This document shows, piece by piece, positions 43,881-52,855 of a stretch of 52,880 nucleotides of DNA. This DNA is from an uncultured Candidatus Berkelbacteria bacterium (lineage in GTDB: Bacteria; Patescibacteriota; UBA1384; CAJBMM01): contig CAJBMM010000008.1 in the NCBI GenBank assembly GCA_903954185.1, positions 1 through 52,880 of the forward strand, in the 5' to 3' direction. The first letter of the stretch is position 1. Every line of letters starts with the position of its first letter. The position numbers and the translations under genes were made by a program. The notes beneath the pieces were generated by a model. It saw nothing but the letters and a program-made list of their open reading frames with translations, did not search any database and had not been told where the DNA came from.

Positions 43881-45379
43881 ACGTCCCTCATATAAGGAAA
43901 CAGTATTACTTCTCTTAAGGTATTAGAATCGGTTAACAGCGCGGTAAGTCTGTCTATTCCCATTCCAAAACCAGCAGTTGGTGGCATGCCATACTCTAAT
44001 GCGCGGATGAAATCTGCGTCATACGGCTGTGCCTCGTCGTCACCTTTTTCTTTAAGTTTTGCCTGATTTTCGAATCGTTCTTTCTGATCAACTGGGTCGT
44101 TTAGTTCAGAGAATGCATTGCAAAGTTCAAAATCTGAGGCAACCACCAGCTGGAATCGCTGCACGGTTTTATCATCCTTCTTTTTGGCGAGCGGTGAAAG
44201 CTCTACAGGATGATCTATCATAAATATCGGCTGAATTATTTTGCTTCGCACCTTGGCTTTATAAAGATAATCACAAAGTTTACCAAAACCAGCCGATGGC
44301 GGAAAATCTATTTTTAAATCTTTTAATTTTGTTTTTAGGCTGGCTTCATCTTCTTTATAAATATCGATTCCACTTTGCTCCAGTACTAAATCCCTAAAGG
44401 AGATGCGTGGAATTTTAGGCCCAAAATCTATTGTGTGCTCACCATATTTAAACGATGTCTTACCATGCACAGCCTTAACCACAATTCGTAACATTTCTTC
44501 GGTAAAATCCATCAGTTTTTGATAGTCATAATAGGCAACGTAAAACTCCAAATTAGTGAATTCAGGGTTATGCGAGTGATCTACACCCTCGTTTCTAAAA
44601 CACTTGGCAAACTCATAAACACGCTCAAAACCGCCGACAATTAAGCGCTTATGATAAAGCTCAGGAGCAATTCGCATAAATACTTCGCTATCGTATGCAT
44701 TGTAATGCGTGACAAACGGCTTTGCGGTAGCACCACCAGCAATTTGTTGCAATATTGGTGTTTCTACCTCCATAAAATCGTTTTGCTCTAAAAATTGTCT
44801 AATTGTTGCAACAATCCGCGTACGAGTTCTAAAAATCTCTTTGACTTCTGGATTGGCGATTAAATCGGCATATCGCTCACGATAACGCTTTTCTGTATCT
44901 TCTAGCCCACTCCATTTATCTGGTAAAGGCCGCAAAGATTTGGTCAAAAACTCAAAGCTATCTACATGTAATGTTAATTCACCGCGTTTAGTTAAAAATA
45001 AGCGCCCAGTAACCTCTATAAAATCACCTAAATCGAATAGCTCCCAAGCATTATATTTTTCTTTTAGCTGCGATTCTTGCGCCAAAAGCTGCATTTTGCC
45101 AAACCCGTCTTGAATATCGGCAAAAGTAGCCCCGCCATGAGCACGTAGCGCGACTATTCTACCCGCAATAATTATCGAAGCCGATTTTTTACTGGGCAAT
45201 CCGGGCTCTTCGGCCCATTCATTAGCATTGGCATCCCAAAGCTCGCGCGCATCGGCAGAAGTCATACTACGATGCGATACCGAAGCAAATGGGTTGTAGC
45301 CCGCCTTTTTAAGATCGTTTAAATGCTTAAAACGAGCTTCTATTAAATCGTTTTCACTTAATTTTGTGTCTTTTTCCAT
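43829..45379 (-). CDS. lysS: Lysyl-tRNA synthetase (class II)
   Basis: 516 aa. OB-fold anticodon domain from about 67 (IIIAGRIVALRAHGGATFADI), motif 2 FRNEGVDHSHNPEFTNLEFYV, motif 3 GMPPTAGFGMGIDRLTALL. The C-terminal family end is followed by NAKSKIGSTGSLQVQN. That tail is repeat-derived: NAKSKI is shared with GatA and GSTGSLQ is encoded by GTTCGACAGGCTCACTACAG, a REP-like word. AGAGGA precedes the ATG. serS lies downstream. Confidence 0.96.
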   Translation of the reverse strand: MEKDTKLSENDLIEARFKHLNDLKKAGYNPFASVSHRSMTSADARELWDANANEWAEEPGLPSKKSASIIIAGRIVALRAHGGATFADIQDGFGKMQLLAQESQLKEKYNAWELFDLGDFIEVTGRLFLTKRGELTLHVDSFEFLTKSLRPLPDKWSGLEDTEKRYRERYADLIANPEVKEIFRTRTRIVATIRQFLEQNDFMEVETPILQQIAGGATAKPFVTHYNAYDSEVFMRIAPELYHKRLIVGGFERVYEFAKCFRNEGVDHSHNPEFTNLEFYVAYYDYQKLMDFTEEMLRIVVKAVHGKTSFKYGEHTIDFGPKIPRISFRDLVLEQSGIDIYKEDEASLKTKLKDLKIDFPPSAGFGKLCDYLYKAKVRSKIIQPIFMIDHPVELSPLAKKKDDKTVQRFQLVVASDFELCNAFSELNDPVDQKERFENQAKLKEKGDDEAQPYDADFIRALEYGMPPTAGFGMGIDRLTALLTDSNTLREVILFPYMRDVNAKSKIGSTGSLQVQN

Positions 45380-45409
45380 ATTATCCTCTTAGGTGAATAT
45401 ACTAAAAAC

Positions 45410-45445
45410 TCCTCCGCTAAACAAGAACAAGCATATTGCGGAGGA
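45410..45445 (-). terminator. greA terminator
   Basis: TCCTCCGC (45410-45417) pairs with GCGGAGGA (45438-45445) around a 20-nt loop. On the minus strand GTTTTT follows. It separates greA from lysS. Confidence 0.75.
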
Positions 45446-45454
45446 ATTTCTCGA

Positions 45455-45916
45455 CTAATTGAGAGATATAATTTTATATTCAATTTTACCCGATGGAGTT
45501 TCTACCAAAACTTTGTCACCGACATTTTTGCCTAAGAAAGCTTTACCGGTTGGACTATCTATCGATATTTTACCTTTAATAGGGTTTGCCTCAGTTGCGC
45601 CAACAATTTGATAAGTTTCTTCACCACCATCTACTACAACGGTCACAGTACAACCCAAATCTACACCAGATTTGCTGCCTTTTTGTCTTTGAGCAACTTT
45701 AGCCATACGCAAAACTTCTTCTACTTCTTGAATTCTTCCTTCAACAAAAGCTTGTTCATTTTTAGCATCCTCGTATTCACTATTTTCAGACAAATCACCG
45801 AAATCTTTCGCATCTTGAATACGTTTAACGACTTCCTTGCGTCTGCCTTTTAACTCGGCTAGTTCCGCATGAAGCTTATCTAATCCTTCTTGAGTAAGAT
45901 ATAGTGCACCAGCCAT
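45455..45916 (-). CDS. greA: Transcription elongation factor GreA
   Basis: Rescues arrested RNA polymerase by stimulating transcript cleavage. 153 aa: N-terminal coiled-coil (LTQEGLDKLHAELAELKGRR with DAKDFGDLSENSEYEDAKNEQ, where the acidic tip lies) and the C-terminal FKBP-like domain (GCTVTVVVDGGEETYQIVG, GKAFLGKNVGDKVLVETP). ATG 45916 is chosen: AAAGG is 5 nt upstream, while an ATG 15 codons earlier gives a non-family N-terminus. Divergent from pyrG. Confidence 0.96.
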   Translation of the reverse strand: MAGALYLTQEGLDKLHAELAELKGRRKEVVKRIQDAKDFGDLSENSEYEDAKNEQAFVEGRIQEVEEVLRMAKVAQRQKGSKSGVDLGCTVTVVVDGGEETYQIVGATEANPIKGKISIDSPTGKAFLGKNVGDKVLVETPSGKIEYKIISLN

Positions 45917-46229
45917 ATATACCTTTCGTTTCTTAATTATTGTGAATAAAAAAACCGTCACCGGCGTAATGAATTAAATTGTATTGTAATCCGTTTAAAT
46001 TTTAATCTAAAGTTACCTACATTGTCAATATACTTATGTATATTTTGAAAAGTATAGAAAGATTGTTGACCGGCGCCGCATTTTTGTTAAACTAACTTCT
46101 GAAATGGTAACTGTTGTTTTTAAATTAATAAATCTGTTTATGACATTTCGCATACCGTAATTCTATAAACAATTTGACGTCACGGTATCTATTAAAATTA
46201 CATCTTAATTGAAAAACTCGGAGGTAATT
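45917..46229 (+). promoter_or_regulatory. greA-pyrG divergent region with a pyrG promoter
   Basis: 313 nt with no gene. TTGACC (46066-46071), a 16-nt spacer and TAAACT (46088-46093) give a pyrG leader of about 130 nt. In the leader ATACCGT (46152-46158) can pair with ACGGTAT (46182-46188). No clear attenuator U-tract or pyrG-type GGG start is seen. Confidence 0.45.
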
Positions 46230-47873
46230 GTGTCGAAAAAATACATTTTTGTAGCAGGCGGTGTAATGAGTGGTGTTGGTAAGGGCACGGCCGCTGCCTC
46301 TATCGCCAAGATATTGCAACATAAAGGGTACGAAATTACGGCTGTCAAAATTGACCCCTATATTAATATTGATGCTGGCACAATGAACCCAGTCGAACAC
46401 GGCGAGGTATTTGTTACCAACGATGGTGACGAAACTGATCAAGATGTAGGATCTTACGAGCGTTTTCTCGAGCGCCCTATACCATCGGGTAATTATATGA
46501 CTACTGGACGAGTTTATTTAAGCGTAATTAACCGCGAGAGGGCACTGAAATATAACGGAAAGTGTGTCGAAGTTGTTCCACATGTACCACAAGAGGTTAT
46601 CGACCGCATTAAAAAAGCTGCGACTGCCAATAAAGCAGATATTACTATTATCGAAATCGGTGGAACTGTTGGGGAGTATCAAAATATTTTATTTTTAGAA
46701 GCTGCCCGCATGATGAAGCTAGCTAACCCCAAAGATGTTTTGACGATACTGGTAAGCTACCTACCCATTCCAAAAAGTGTTGGCGAGATGAAAAGTAAAC
46801 CTACTCAATACGCATCCAGAACACTAAATGAAACGGGGCTACAAGCAGACTTTATTCTTGCACGATCAGAAGAGCCTGTTGACGAACCCCGCCGTCGCAA
46901 ACTTAGCGTATTTTGTAATATAGATCCCGGATCTGTGATATCATCACCAGATGTTTCAAGTATATATCTGGTTCCAGCATTATATGAAGAGCAACATTTA
47001 GGCGAGAAAATTCTTAAAAAATTGCACCTTAAACCAAAAAAAGATGAGATGACAGATTGGATAAATTGGGCTAATCAAATACAAACTTACAATACAGAAG
47101 TTAAAATTGGCATCATCGGCAAATATTTTTCGACAGGGAGTTTTGTCTTATCTGACGTATATATTTCTGTAATTGAGGCAATAAAACACGCCGCCTGGGC
47201 AAACAATCGCAAGCCAGTGCTAACATGGCTCAATTCCGAAGATTACGAGCAAGATCCAAAAAAGGTTAAGGAATTATCTAACTTTGATGGAATTGTTATT
47301 CCAGGTGGATTTGGTAATCGCGGGGTAGAAGGAAAGATCTCTGCGATTAAATATATTCGAGAAAATAAAATTCCATATTTAGGATTATGTTATGGAATGC
47401 AGTTAGCAACAGTGGAATTTGCTCGTCATGTTGCTGGAATGAAAGATGCCAATACTACCGAAATAAACCCTAAGACTACCCATCCGGTTATTCATATAAT
47501 GCCCGAACAAGAAAAGAAGCTTTTAGCCTTAGACTATGGCGGCACAATGCGTCTTGGCGCCTACCCCTGCATACTAAAAGAAGGTACAAAATCATGCGAT
47601 GCTTATTCCCCCATGCTCCATGCTTCATGCTCCATGCTTCATGTCTCAGAGCGTCATCGTCATCGATACGAATTCAATAATCAGTATCGCGAAGAGTTAG
47701 AAAAAGCTGGGTTAATAATTGCTGGCACTTCTCCAGATGGTAAGATTGTTGAGATTATTGAGTTAAAAAATCATCCGTTCTTTGTAGCCAGTCAGTTTCA
47801 CCCCGAATTTCAATCTTGGCCACAAACTCCCCATCCCCTATTTCGCGATTTCATAAAAGCCGCCATTAAATAA
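46230..47873 (+). CDS. pyrG: CTP synthase
   Basis: Makes CTP from UTP, ATP and glutamine. GTG 46230 is the start (CGGAGG 5 nt upstream); an in-frame TTG 21 nt earlier has none. Synthetase domain: KYIFVAGGVMSGVGKGTAAAS, KIDPYINIDAGTM. Glutaminase domain: GGFGNRGVEGK, the nucleophile Cys in LGLCYGMQLA, and the His-Glu pair in QFHPEFQSWP. 547 aa. Before the conserved SERHRHRYEFN lies an insertion of about ten residues encoded by five CATGCTC/CATGCTT heptads. Confidence 0.96.
   Translation: MSKKYIFVAGGVMSGVGKGTAAASIAKILQHKGYEITAVKIDPYINIDAGTMNPVEHGEVFVTNDGDETDQDVGSYERFLERPIPSGNYMTTGRVYLSVINRERALKYNGKCVEVVPHVPQEVIDRIKKAATANKADITIIEIGGTVGEYQNILFLEAARMMKLANPKDVLTILVSYLPIPKSVGEMKSKPTQYASRTLNETGLQADFILARSEEPVDEPRRRKLSVFCNIDPGSVISSPDVSSIYLVPALYEEQHLGEKILKKLHLKPKKDEMTDWINWANQIQTYNTEVKIGIIGKYFSTGSFVLSDVYISVIEAIKHAAWANNRKPVLTWLNSEDYEQDPKKVKELSNFDGIVIPGGFGNRGVEGKISAIKYIRENKIPYLGLCYGMQLATVEFARHVAGMKDANTTEINPKTTHPVIHIMPEQEKKLLALDYGGTMRLGAYPCILKEGTKSCDAYSPMLHASCSMLHVSERHRHRYEFNNQYREELEKAGLIIAGTSPDGKIVEIIELKNHPFFVASQFHPEFQSWPQTPHPLFRDFIKAAIK
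47612..47646 (+). repeat. CATGCTC/CATGCTT heptad array inside pyrG
   Basis: CATGCTC-CATGCTT-CATGCTC-CATGCTT-CATGTCT, five units, translated in frame as PMLHASCSMLHVS. The two-unit alternation copies the pattern of the trxB and prmC arrays. Confidence 0.85.
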
Positions 47874-47903
47874 TTCTCAAATTATTTTGACAGCAATCTC
47901 AGG

Positions 47904-48013
47904 CGTGTCATTCCTGCGCAGGTCATTCGAATACACCAAAGAACCTGATCCTGTCGAACGTGCAGGAATCTACATAATTACGAACAATGGATACCCACCT
48001 TCGCAGGTATGAC
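47904..48013. repeat. REP-like element between pyrG and dut
   Basis: Opens TGTCATTCCTGCGCAGG, carries GTCATTCGA and CCTGTCGAACGTGCAGGAATC, ends with GGAATCTACATAATTA at 47965-47980, followed by a second short palindrome. Shares the opening, inner word and 16-mer with 13518-13620. Confidence 0.75.
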
Positions 48014-48019
48014 AATTTG

Positions 48020-48454
48020 CTATTTCCCCGTAGAACCAATTCCCCCGCGGCTATTTTGCTTGATTTCACTCACATTTAGCTCTTTCCAAGTAACATGATC
48101 TACTTTAATAAAGTAGCCTTGCACTAATCTTTGCCCCTTCTCAATTTTAACAACCTTGTCAGTAACGTTTTTAGCGATAATTTTTAACTCGTCTTCTGGC
48201 CCACAGTAATCTTCGTCAAATATTCCAAAGGAATTTGGCAAAGCTATACCGCTTTTGCCAATACTTGAGCGCGGGGCCATAATAAGTGCATGACCAGGAG
48301 GTGTTTGCAACACAAGGCCAGTTGATAAATACTTAGTTTCTCCAGGCCCAATTTCTGTTTCGTCTGCACAGGCAATATCAAAACAAGCCGCACCGCCCGT
48401 CTTATATTCTGGCAGTGATACATCTTCTCTAATTCTCGTTATTCCAACTTCCAT
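48020..48454 (-). CDS. dut: dUTP pyrophosphatase
   Basis: 144 aa trimeric dUTPase: dUTP to dUMP and PPi, keeping uracil out of DNA. Motifs: 1 in AACFDIACADE, 2 APRSSIGKSGI, 3 NSFGIFDEDYCGPEDELK, 4 RLVQGYF and 5 SRGGIGSTGK (the P-loop-like tail). AAGGAG precedes the ATG by 5 nt. Separated from mrdA by a heptad block. Confidence 0.94.
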   Translation of the reverse strand: MEVGITRIREDVSLPEYKTGGAACFDIACADETEIGPGETKYLSTGLVLQTPPGHALIMAPRSSIGKSGIALPNSFGIFDEDYCGPEDELKIIAKNVTDKVVKIEKGQRLVQGYFIKVDHVTWKELNVSEIKQNSRGGIGSTGK

Positions 48455-48468
48455 TTTTACTCCTTTTT

Positions 48469-48537
48469 TAGGTGATTAGGTTATGAGGTGACTAGCTATT
48501 AGCTGTCCCCCTAATCACCTCATAACCTCATCGCCTA
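48469..48537. repeat. Heptad repeat between mrdA and dut
   Basis: TAGGTGA-TTAGGTT-ATGAGGT-GACTAGC (48469-48496) and CCTAATC-ACCTCAT-AACCTCA-TCGCCTA (48510-48537), which are partly inverted copies. The last unit carries the mrdA stop codon (48535-48537). Confidence 0.75.
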
Positions 48538-50469
48538 CTTTACTAAGTCGGGACTAAAATATTGCTCTAAGATTGCTTTTGCAATTGGCATTGCAGTAGT
48601 GTGCCCCTCATTCTCTTGGGAACCCTTTTCACCCAATACAACCAAAGCGATTGTTGGGTTATTATATGGCGCAAAGCATTCAAACCATGAATGTAAATAT
48701 TCATTTCCGGCACCAAGCTGTGCTGTTCCTGTTTTTCCCGCTACCTCGATGGGCAAAGTATTCAACAGTCTGCCAGAACCGTTTGTAATAGTTTGGCGCA
48801 TTCCTTCTCGGACAATTCTAACAATATTATTATCAATAAAATCTTGTTTAATCACTTTTGGCTCAACGGTTCGCAAGGTTTCGCCGCTCTCGCTTGTTAT
48901 ACGGCTAACAAAATGTGGTTGGTACATTACTCCTCCGTTCGCAACCGAAGATAAAGCGCTTACAAGTTGTAAAGGCGTAACTAGTAAATCTCCTTGTCCG
49001 ATAGCAAAGTGATATGTATCGCCAATATACCATGGCTCTTTAGTGTAATTCTTCTTCCATTTTTCATTCGGAACCAAACCCGCAACCTCCGCTGGAATAT
49101 CCACACCTGTCTTTTTCCCAAACCCAAATAGCTCTAGTCCAGCTGCCAAACGAGCCACCCCTAATCCCGATATTTTATCATAGCCACCACCCGCCGCATA
49201 GAAAAATATATCATTAGAATTTGCAATTGCAGTTTTAACATCAACATTACTGATAAAACTTTTTTGCCAATTCGGAAATTTCCATTGACCAATGGTAATT
49301 TCTGGAGGAGTATCAATAACCGTAGTCTCCGTAATCACGCCTTCTTCAAGGCCAGCAATAGCTACAAATGGTTTTATTGTAGATCCAGAAGGATACGCAC
49401 CTTGAGTTATTCGATTAAACATCGGCTTGCTAGGATCATTGATCAAATTGTTATAATCTTCTGCGGATATTCCACCAGAAAATAAATTGTTATCGTATGC
49501 AGGCATAGAAACAGCGCCAATTATTCCCCCATCTCTTGGGTCCATCGCAATAGCAACTCCAGATTTTAATCCAGCCTTCTCTAACCCCACCGAAAGTTCA
49601 TTAAACATAATATTTTGAAGTTTTAGATCTAATTTTAAAACCAAGTTATCTCCATTAACAGCCGCTTGAGCATGATCCGATGTAACTCTAAGAACTTTCC
49701 CCTTACTATCTACTAGCGCCTGATCTATCCCATCTACCCCTCGCAATTCTTTATCATAACTCAATTCTAGACCGCTCTTTCCCACATAGTCGTCGCTTAA
49801 GTACTGATTGGTAGCGATATCTGCCTGATTTACTTTTCCGATGTATCCAAGAATATGAGACAGCCCATTAGTTGGGCTATTATATTGCCGAATTGTAACT
49901 ACCCCAACCTCAACTCCAGGCATTTCCTTCAATTTTTCTGTCAAAATTAGGGCGTCATCACGCTTGATATCCGATTTTACAATAATATTTTGAGAAGCGA
50001 AAAAATAGTTACTCTCAATCTGCTTGATCAAATTTTGTCGTGCCAGATCATCCAAACCTAAAATTGAGGCTATATTACTAATCATAGCTTCACGATCTAA
50101 TTTCTTTTTAGGAACAAAACTTGAGTCTAGAGTAATGTTAAATGTGGCGTTATTGCGTGTTAACCATACCCCTCTAGCGTCTAGGATATTGCCACGCCGC
50201 GGCTGAATAATAATTTGACGCATCGAATTGGTTTTGGCAATTAAAGCGTTGTCGCGGCCCTTCACAATCTGTATTTGAAACAGCCTAACAGCAATAACCA
50301 CGAGAAAAACCGCAATGATAAAAATAAATATTTTTATATTTACGGATTGCGCAGAGGAATATAGCGTCGGAGAGTTGGCTTCTTCGGGGTCGCAATAACT
50401 GTAATTAATGTCCTCAGATCGGTCTAGTATTTCATTACTGTTGTTTTCATAACTATCAAATATGCTCAT
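48535..50469 (-). CDS. mrdA: Penicillin-binding protein 2 (elongation transpeptidase)
   Basis: Class B PBP that cross-links peptidoglycan in the elongasome. 644 aa from ATG 50469, which has AAAAGGT 6-7 nt upstream and lies 4 nt after mreD; an in-frame ATG 33 codons earlier lies inside mreD. Membrane helix at about 45-66, PBP dimerisation domain, then transpeptidase: S363-T-I-K366 (SxxK), S418-N-D420 (SxN/D-type) and KTGT in VAGKTGTAQLG. Last gene of mreBCD-mrdA. Confidence 0.95.
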   Translation of the reverse strand: MSIFDSYENNSNEILDRSEDINYSYCDPEEANSPTLYSSAQSVNIKIFIFIIAVFLVVIAVRLFQIQIVKGRDNALIAKTNSMRQIIIQPRRGNILDARGVWLTRNNATFNITLDSSFVPKKKLDREAMISNIASILGLDDLARQNLIKQIESNYFFASQNIIVKSDIKRDDALILTEKLKEMPGVEVGVVTIRQYNSPTNGLSHILGYIGKVNQADIATNQYLSDDYVGKSGLELSYDKELRGVDGIDQALVDSKGKVLRVTSDHAQAAVNGDNLVLKLDLKLQNIMFNELSVGLEKAGLKSGVAIAMDPRDGGIIGAVSMPAYDNNLFSGGISAEDYNNLINDPSKPMFNRITQGAYPSGSTIKPFVAIAGLEEGVITETTVIDTPPEITIGQWKFPNWQKSFISNVDVKTAIANSNDIFFYAAGGGYDKISGLGVARLAAGLELFGFGKKTGVDIPAEVAGLVPNEKWKKNYTKEPWYIGDTYHFAIGQGDLLVTPLQLVSALSSVANGGVMYQPHFVSRITSESGETLRTVEPKVIKQDFIDNNIVRIVREGMRQTITNGSGRLLNTLPIEVAGKTGTAQLGAGNEYLHSWFECFAPYNNPTIALVVLGEKGSQENEGHTTAMPIAKAILEQYFSPDLVK

Positions 50470-50473
50470 TTTT

Positions 50474-50974
50474 CTACCTTTTAATTTTGAGCTCTCGATT
50501 TTGCCAATAGCCATATGCTCTAACTGATAATATATATAGTATTGAAATGATGGTAGCAAACATTGCACTCACAAAAAGATGGTCAATATTCGCCGATACG
50601 GTTGATTTAAACATAAGTAAAGAGAGACTATTGTAAATGATATCGACACTAACTACAACAAATATTAGCGCCAAAGACCCAAAAGAATTGAAATACCGTT
50701 TTTTAATTAAATAAACAATCGCGCTCAAGATAATTATAACTGCAGAAGATAAACCAAGCCGTGCGTAAGAAAATAGATCTAACATAAACCCTACGACAAG
50801 ACTGTTTATAATTATTCTATTTATTTGCACAGTCTCAACTAAATATATGCTAAAAATTGCCAAGACAATATTTGGAGAAATTCCAAAAATGCGCAAATTA
50901 GAAAATAAAGCAATCTGCGCTACCGCAATTAAAAACCAAATAAATATTAGTAATAAATTTTTACGATTATTCAT
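50474..50974 (-). CDS. mreD: Rod-shape membrane protein MreD
   Basis: 166 aa, at least four to five membrane helices (about 6-25, 30-50, 57-80, 88-118 and 130-152) with little else, as in the family. Recognised from position between mreC and mrdA and from LRIFGISPNIVLAIFSIYLVE-type N-terminal pattern. It overlaps mreC by 8 nt. Confidence 0.88.
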   Translation of the reverse strand: MNNRKNLLLIFIWFLIAVAQIALFSNLRIFGISPNIVLAIFSIYLVETVQINRIIINSLVVGFMLDLFSYARLGLSSAVIIILSAIVYLIKKRYFNSFGSLALIFVVVSVDIIYNSLSLLMFKSTVSANIDHLFVSAMFATIISILYILSVRAYGYWQNRELKIKR

Positions 50975-51749
50975 TAATTTCTATAAAAACCAAATCGGCT
51001 CTGCTTATATTCGCAGCCGGTTTTATGCTAACCCGTTGAAATACTTCATTTTTTTGCGATATTACTCGGTCTACAGTACCAACAGTTAATCCTTGTCGCA
51101 TTTCTCCTCCTAAACCGCTCGTAATAATCATTTCTCCTTCGGTTGCCGCAACATCTTGCGGAATAAATTCAACCACCAATCCTCTTATACCACCTCTTAA
51201 AATTGAAAAAGTACGACTATTCTGCAATTGCACTTGCGTGACTGCGTTGCTACTAGTAATAAGTTCAACATCTGATGAATCTTTGCCAACATTGATAATT
51301 TTTCCCATTAGCGCCCCGCCAGATGTTACGGGTTGGCCAACCGCTAGTCCGTCATTGCTTCCTTTATCAATTGTAATAATATCCTGAAATACAAAAGCAC
51401 TGCGCGAAATAATTCTTGCCCCAACAAGCTTACGCTTAGAAAGCGCACCCGAGATATTTAATTCATTCCTTAATAATTCATTCTCATGGGCAACCTCTTT
51501 TAAATTACTATTTTCTACCAGCAATCTTGTCACCTCTGCAGAAAGTTGGTCATTCTCTTTTGGTAATGAATTAATGTTGGCACTAATGATTGAAAAACGT
51601 CTAACAATTCCGCTTTGTTGGTATAAAATTGCTAAGACTGGCGAGATTGCATTTTTAACCGTAGATCTAATTGTATTTGTAACTGAAAAAGGTATGGTAA
51701 AAAGCACTACCACAACCATCGTATAAATTAAGATAGTACGCCTATTCAT
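50967..51749 (-). CDS. mreC: Rod-shape-determining protein MreC
   Basis: 260 aa: one membrane helix at about 7-24, a coiled-coil at about 60-95 (LPKENDQLSAEVTRLLVENS), then the beta-barrel region with LVGARIISRSAFVFQDIITI and KGSNDGLAVGQPVTS, the MreC signature. Links MreB to the periplasmic synthesis enzymes. Operon mreB-mreC-mreD-mrdA. Confidence 0.95.
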   Translation of the reverse strand: MNRRTILIYTMVVVVLFTIPFSVTNTIRSTVKNAISPVLAILYQQSGIVRRFSIISANINSLPKENDQLSAEVTRLLVENSNLKEVAHENELLRNELNISGALSKRKLVGARIISRSAFVFQDIITIDKGSNDGLAVGQPVTSGGALMGKIINVGKDSSDVELITSSNAVTQVQLQNSRTFSILRGGIRGLVVEFIPQDVAATEGEMIITSGLGGEMRQGLTVGTVDRVISQKNEVFQRVSIKPAANISRADLVFIEINE

Positions 51750-51768
51750 TACTTTTCCTAAATTTTAA

Positions 51769-52812
51769 TTACCTAGCTGTTGGTAGCAATACTTCTTTCA
51801 AACTGTCGATATCTTCTAAAACCACCCCGGTTCCGCGCACCACACAAGTTAGTGGATCGTCTGCAATATGCACCAAAGTATGCGTCTCTTCTGCAATCAA
51901 TTTATCCAATCCTCGCAAAAGCGCACCCCCACCAGCCAACACAATCCCCCTCTCCATAATATCGGCAAGTAATTCCGGAGGCGTTTCTTCCATGGTGGCT
52001 CTAATGCTTTCAACAATCGTTTTAATTGATTTCTCCATCGCTTTACGTATTTGCTCATCACCCACGACTATCTCTTTGGGTAACCCGCTAACTAAATCTC
52101 TACCCCTAAAAGGAGCGTGTAAATGTTCATTTAATGGAGATGCACTACCAATGGCAATTTTAACATCCTCTGCGGTTTTTTCGCCTAGTAATAAATTAAA
52201 TTGATCTCTGGCATACTGAATAATATCTTGGTTCAACTCGTCCCCAGCAACACGTAATGATCTAGATGCAACGATACCACCCAAGCTCATCACTGCCACT
52301 TCGGTAGTGCCTCCACCAATATCTACAATCATGCTTCCCGACGGTTCGTGAATTGGCAACCTAGCGCCAATAGCAGCAGCCACAGGTTCTTCTATTAAAT
52401 ACACTTCTCTTGCCCCAGCATTTAGGGCACCTTCTTCTACGGCACGCCTTTCTACTTCTGTCACTCCATATGGTATCCCAATGACAACACGCGGGCGCGA
52501 GAACAACGATAGCCTGCCACTCCGTACTTTATCGATAAAGTACCTTAACATTGCCTCTGTTACCTCAAAATCAGAAATAACCCCATCTACTAATGGCCTG
52601 ATAGCAACAATATGGCTTGGAGTCCTTCCAACCATACGTTTTGCTTCATTGCCAATTGCCAATACTTTTTTAGTACGTTCGTTAATTGCCACAACCGATG
52701 GTTCTTGTATCACAATCCCCTTACCACCAACATAAACTAAAGTATTAGCAGTACCTAAATCAATACCAACATCGTGCGCAAATAAACTTGTAAATGGATT
52801 GGCTAACTTCAT
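51769..52812 (-). CDS. mreB: Rod-shape-determining actin homologue MreB
   Basis: 347 aa. Actin-fold ATP-binding motifs: phosphate 1 VGIDLGTANTLVY, connect 1 ERRAVEEGALNAGA, phosphate 2 IVDIGGGTTEVAVMSLGG, adenosine GIVLAGGGALLRGLD. Polymerises under the membrane and guides lateral wall synthesis. AAGGA lies 4 nt before the ATG. First of the four-gene operon; its presence implies a rod-like or shape-controlled cell. Confidence 0.97.
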   Translation of the reverse strand: MKLANPFTSLFAHDVGIDLGTANTLVYVGGKGIVIQEPSVVAINERTKKVLAIGNEAKRMVGRTPSHIVAIRPLVDGVISDFEVTEAMLRYFIDKVRSGRLSLFSRPRVVIGIPYGVTEVERRAVEEGALNAGAREVYLIEEPVAAAIGARLPIHEPSGSMIVDIGGGTTEVAVMSLGGIVASRSLRVAGDELNQDIIQYARDQFNLLLGEKTAEDVKIAIGSASPLNEHLHAPFRGRDLVSGLPKEIVVGDEQIRKAMEKSIKTIVESIRATMEETPPELLADIMERGIVLAGGGALLRGLDKLIAEETHTLVHIADDPLTCVVRGTGVVLEDIDSLKEVLLPTAR

Positions 52813-52846
52813 AAAATCCTTAATAAATAAAGACTGTCTGGCGATG

Positions 52847-52855
52847 AGTATATCA
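52847..52855 (-). promoter_or_regulatory. Probable mreB operon promoter
   Basis: Extended -10: TGA (52855-52853) followed by TATACT (52852-52847). No good -35 in the last 25 nt. The leader is about 30 nt and carries the Shine-Dalgarno. Confidence 0.45.

Noticed and set aside
45917-46229. pyrG attenuator or riboswitch
   Set aside because: The leader has one 7-bp stem but no terminator U-tract and no recognisable aptamer core.
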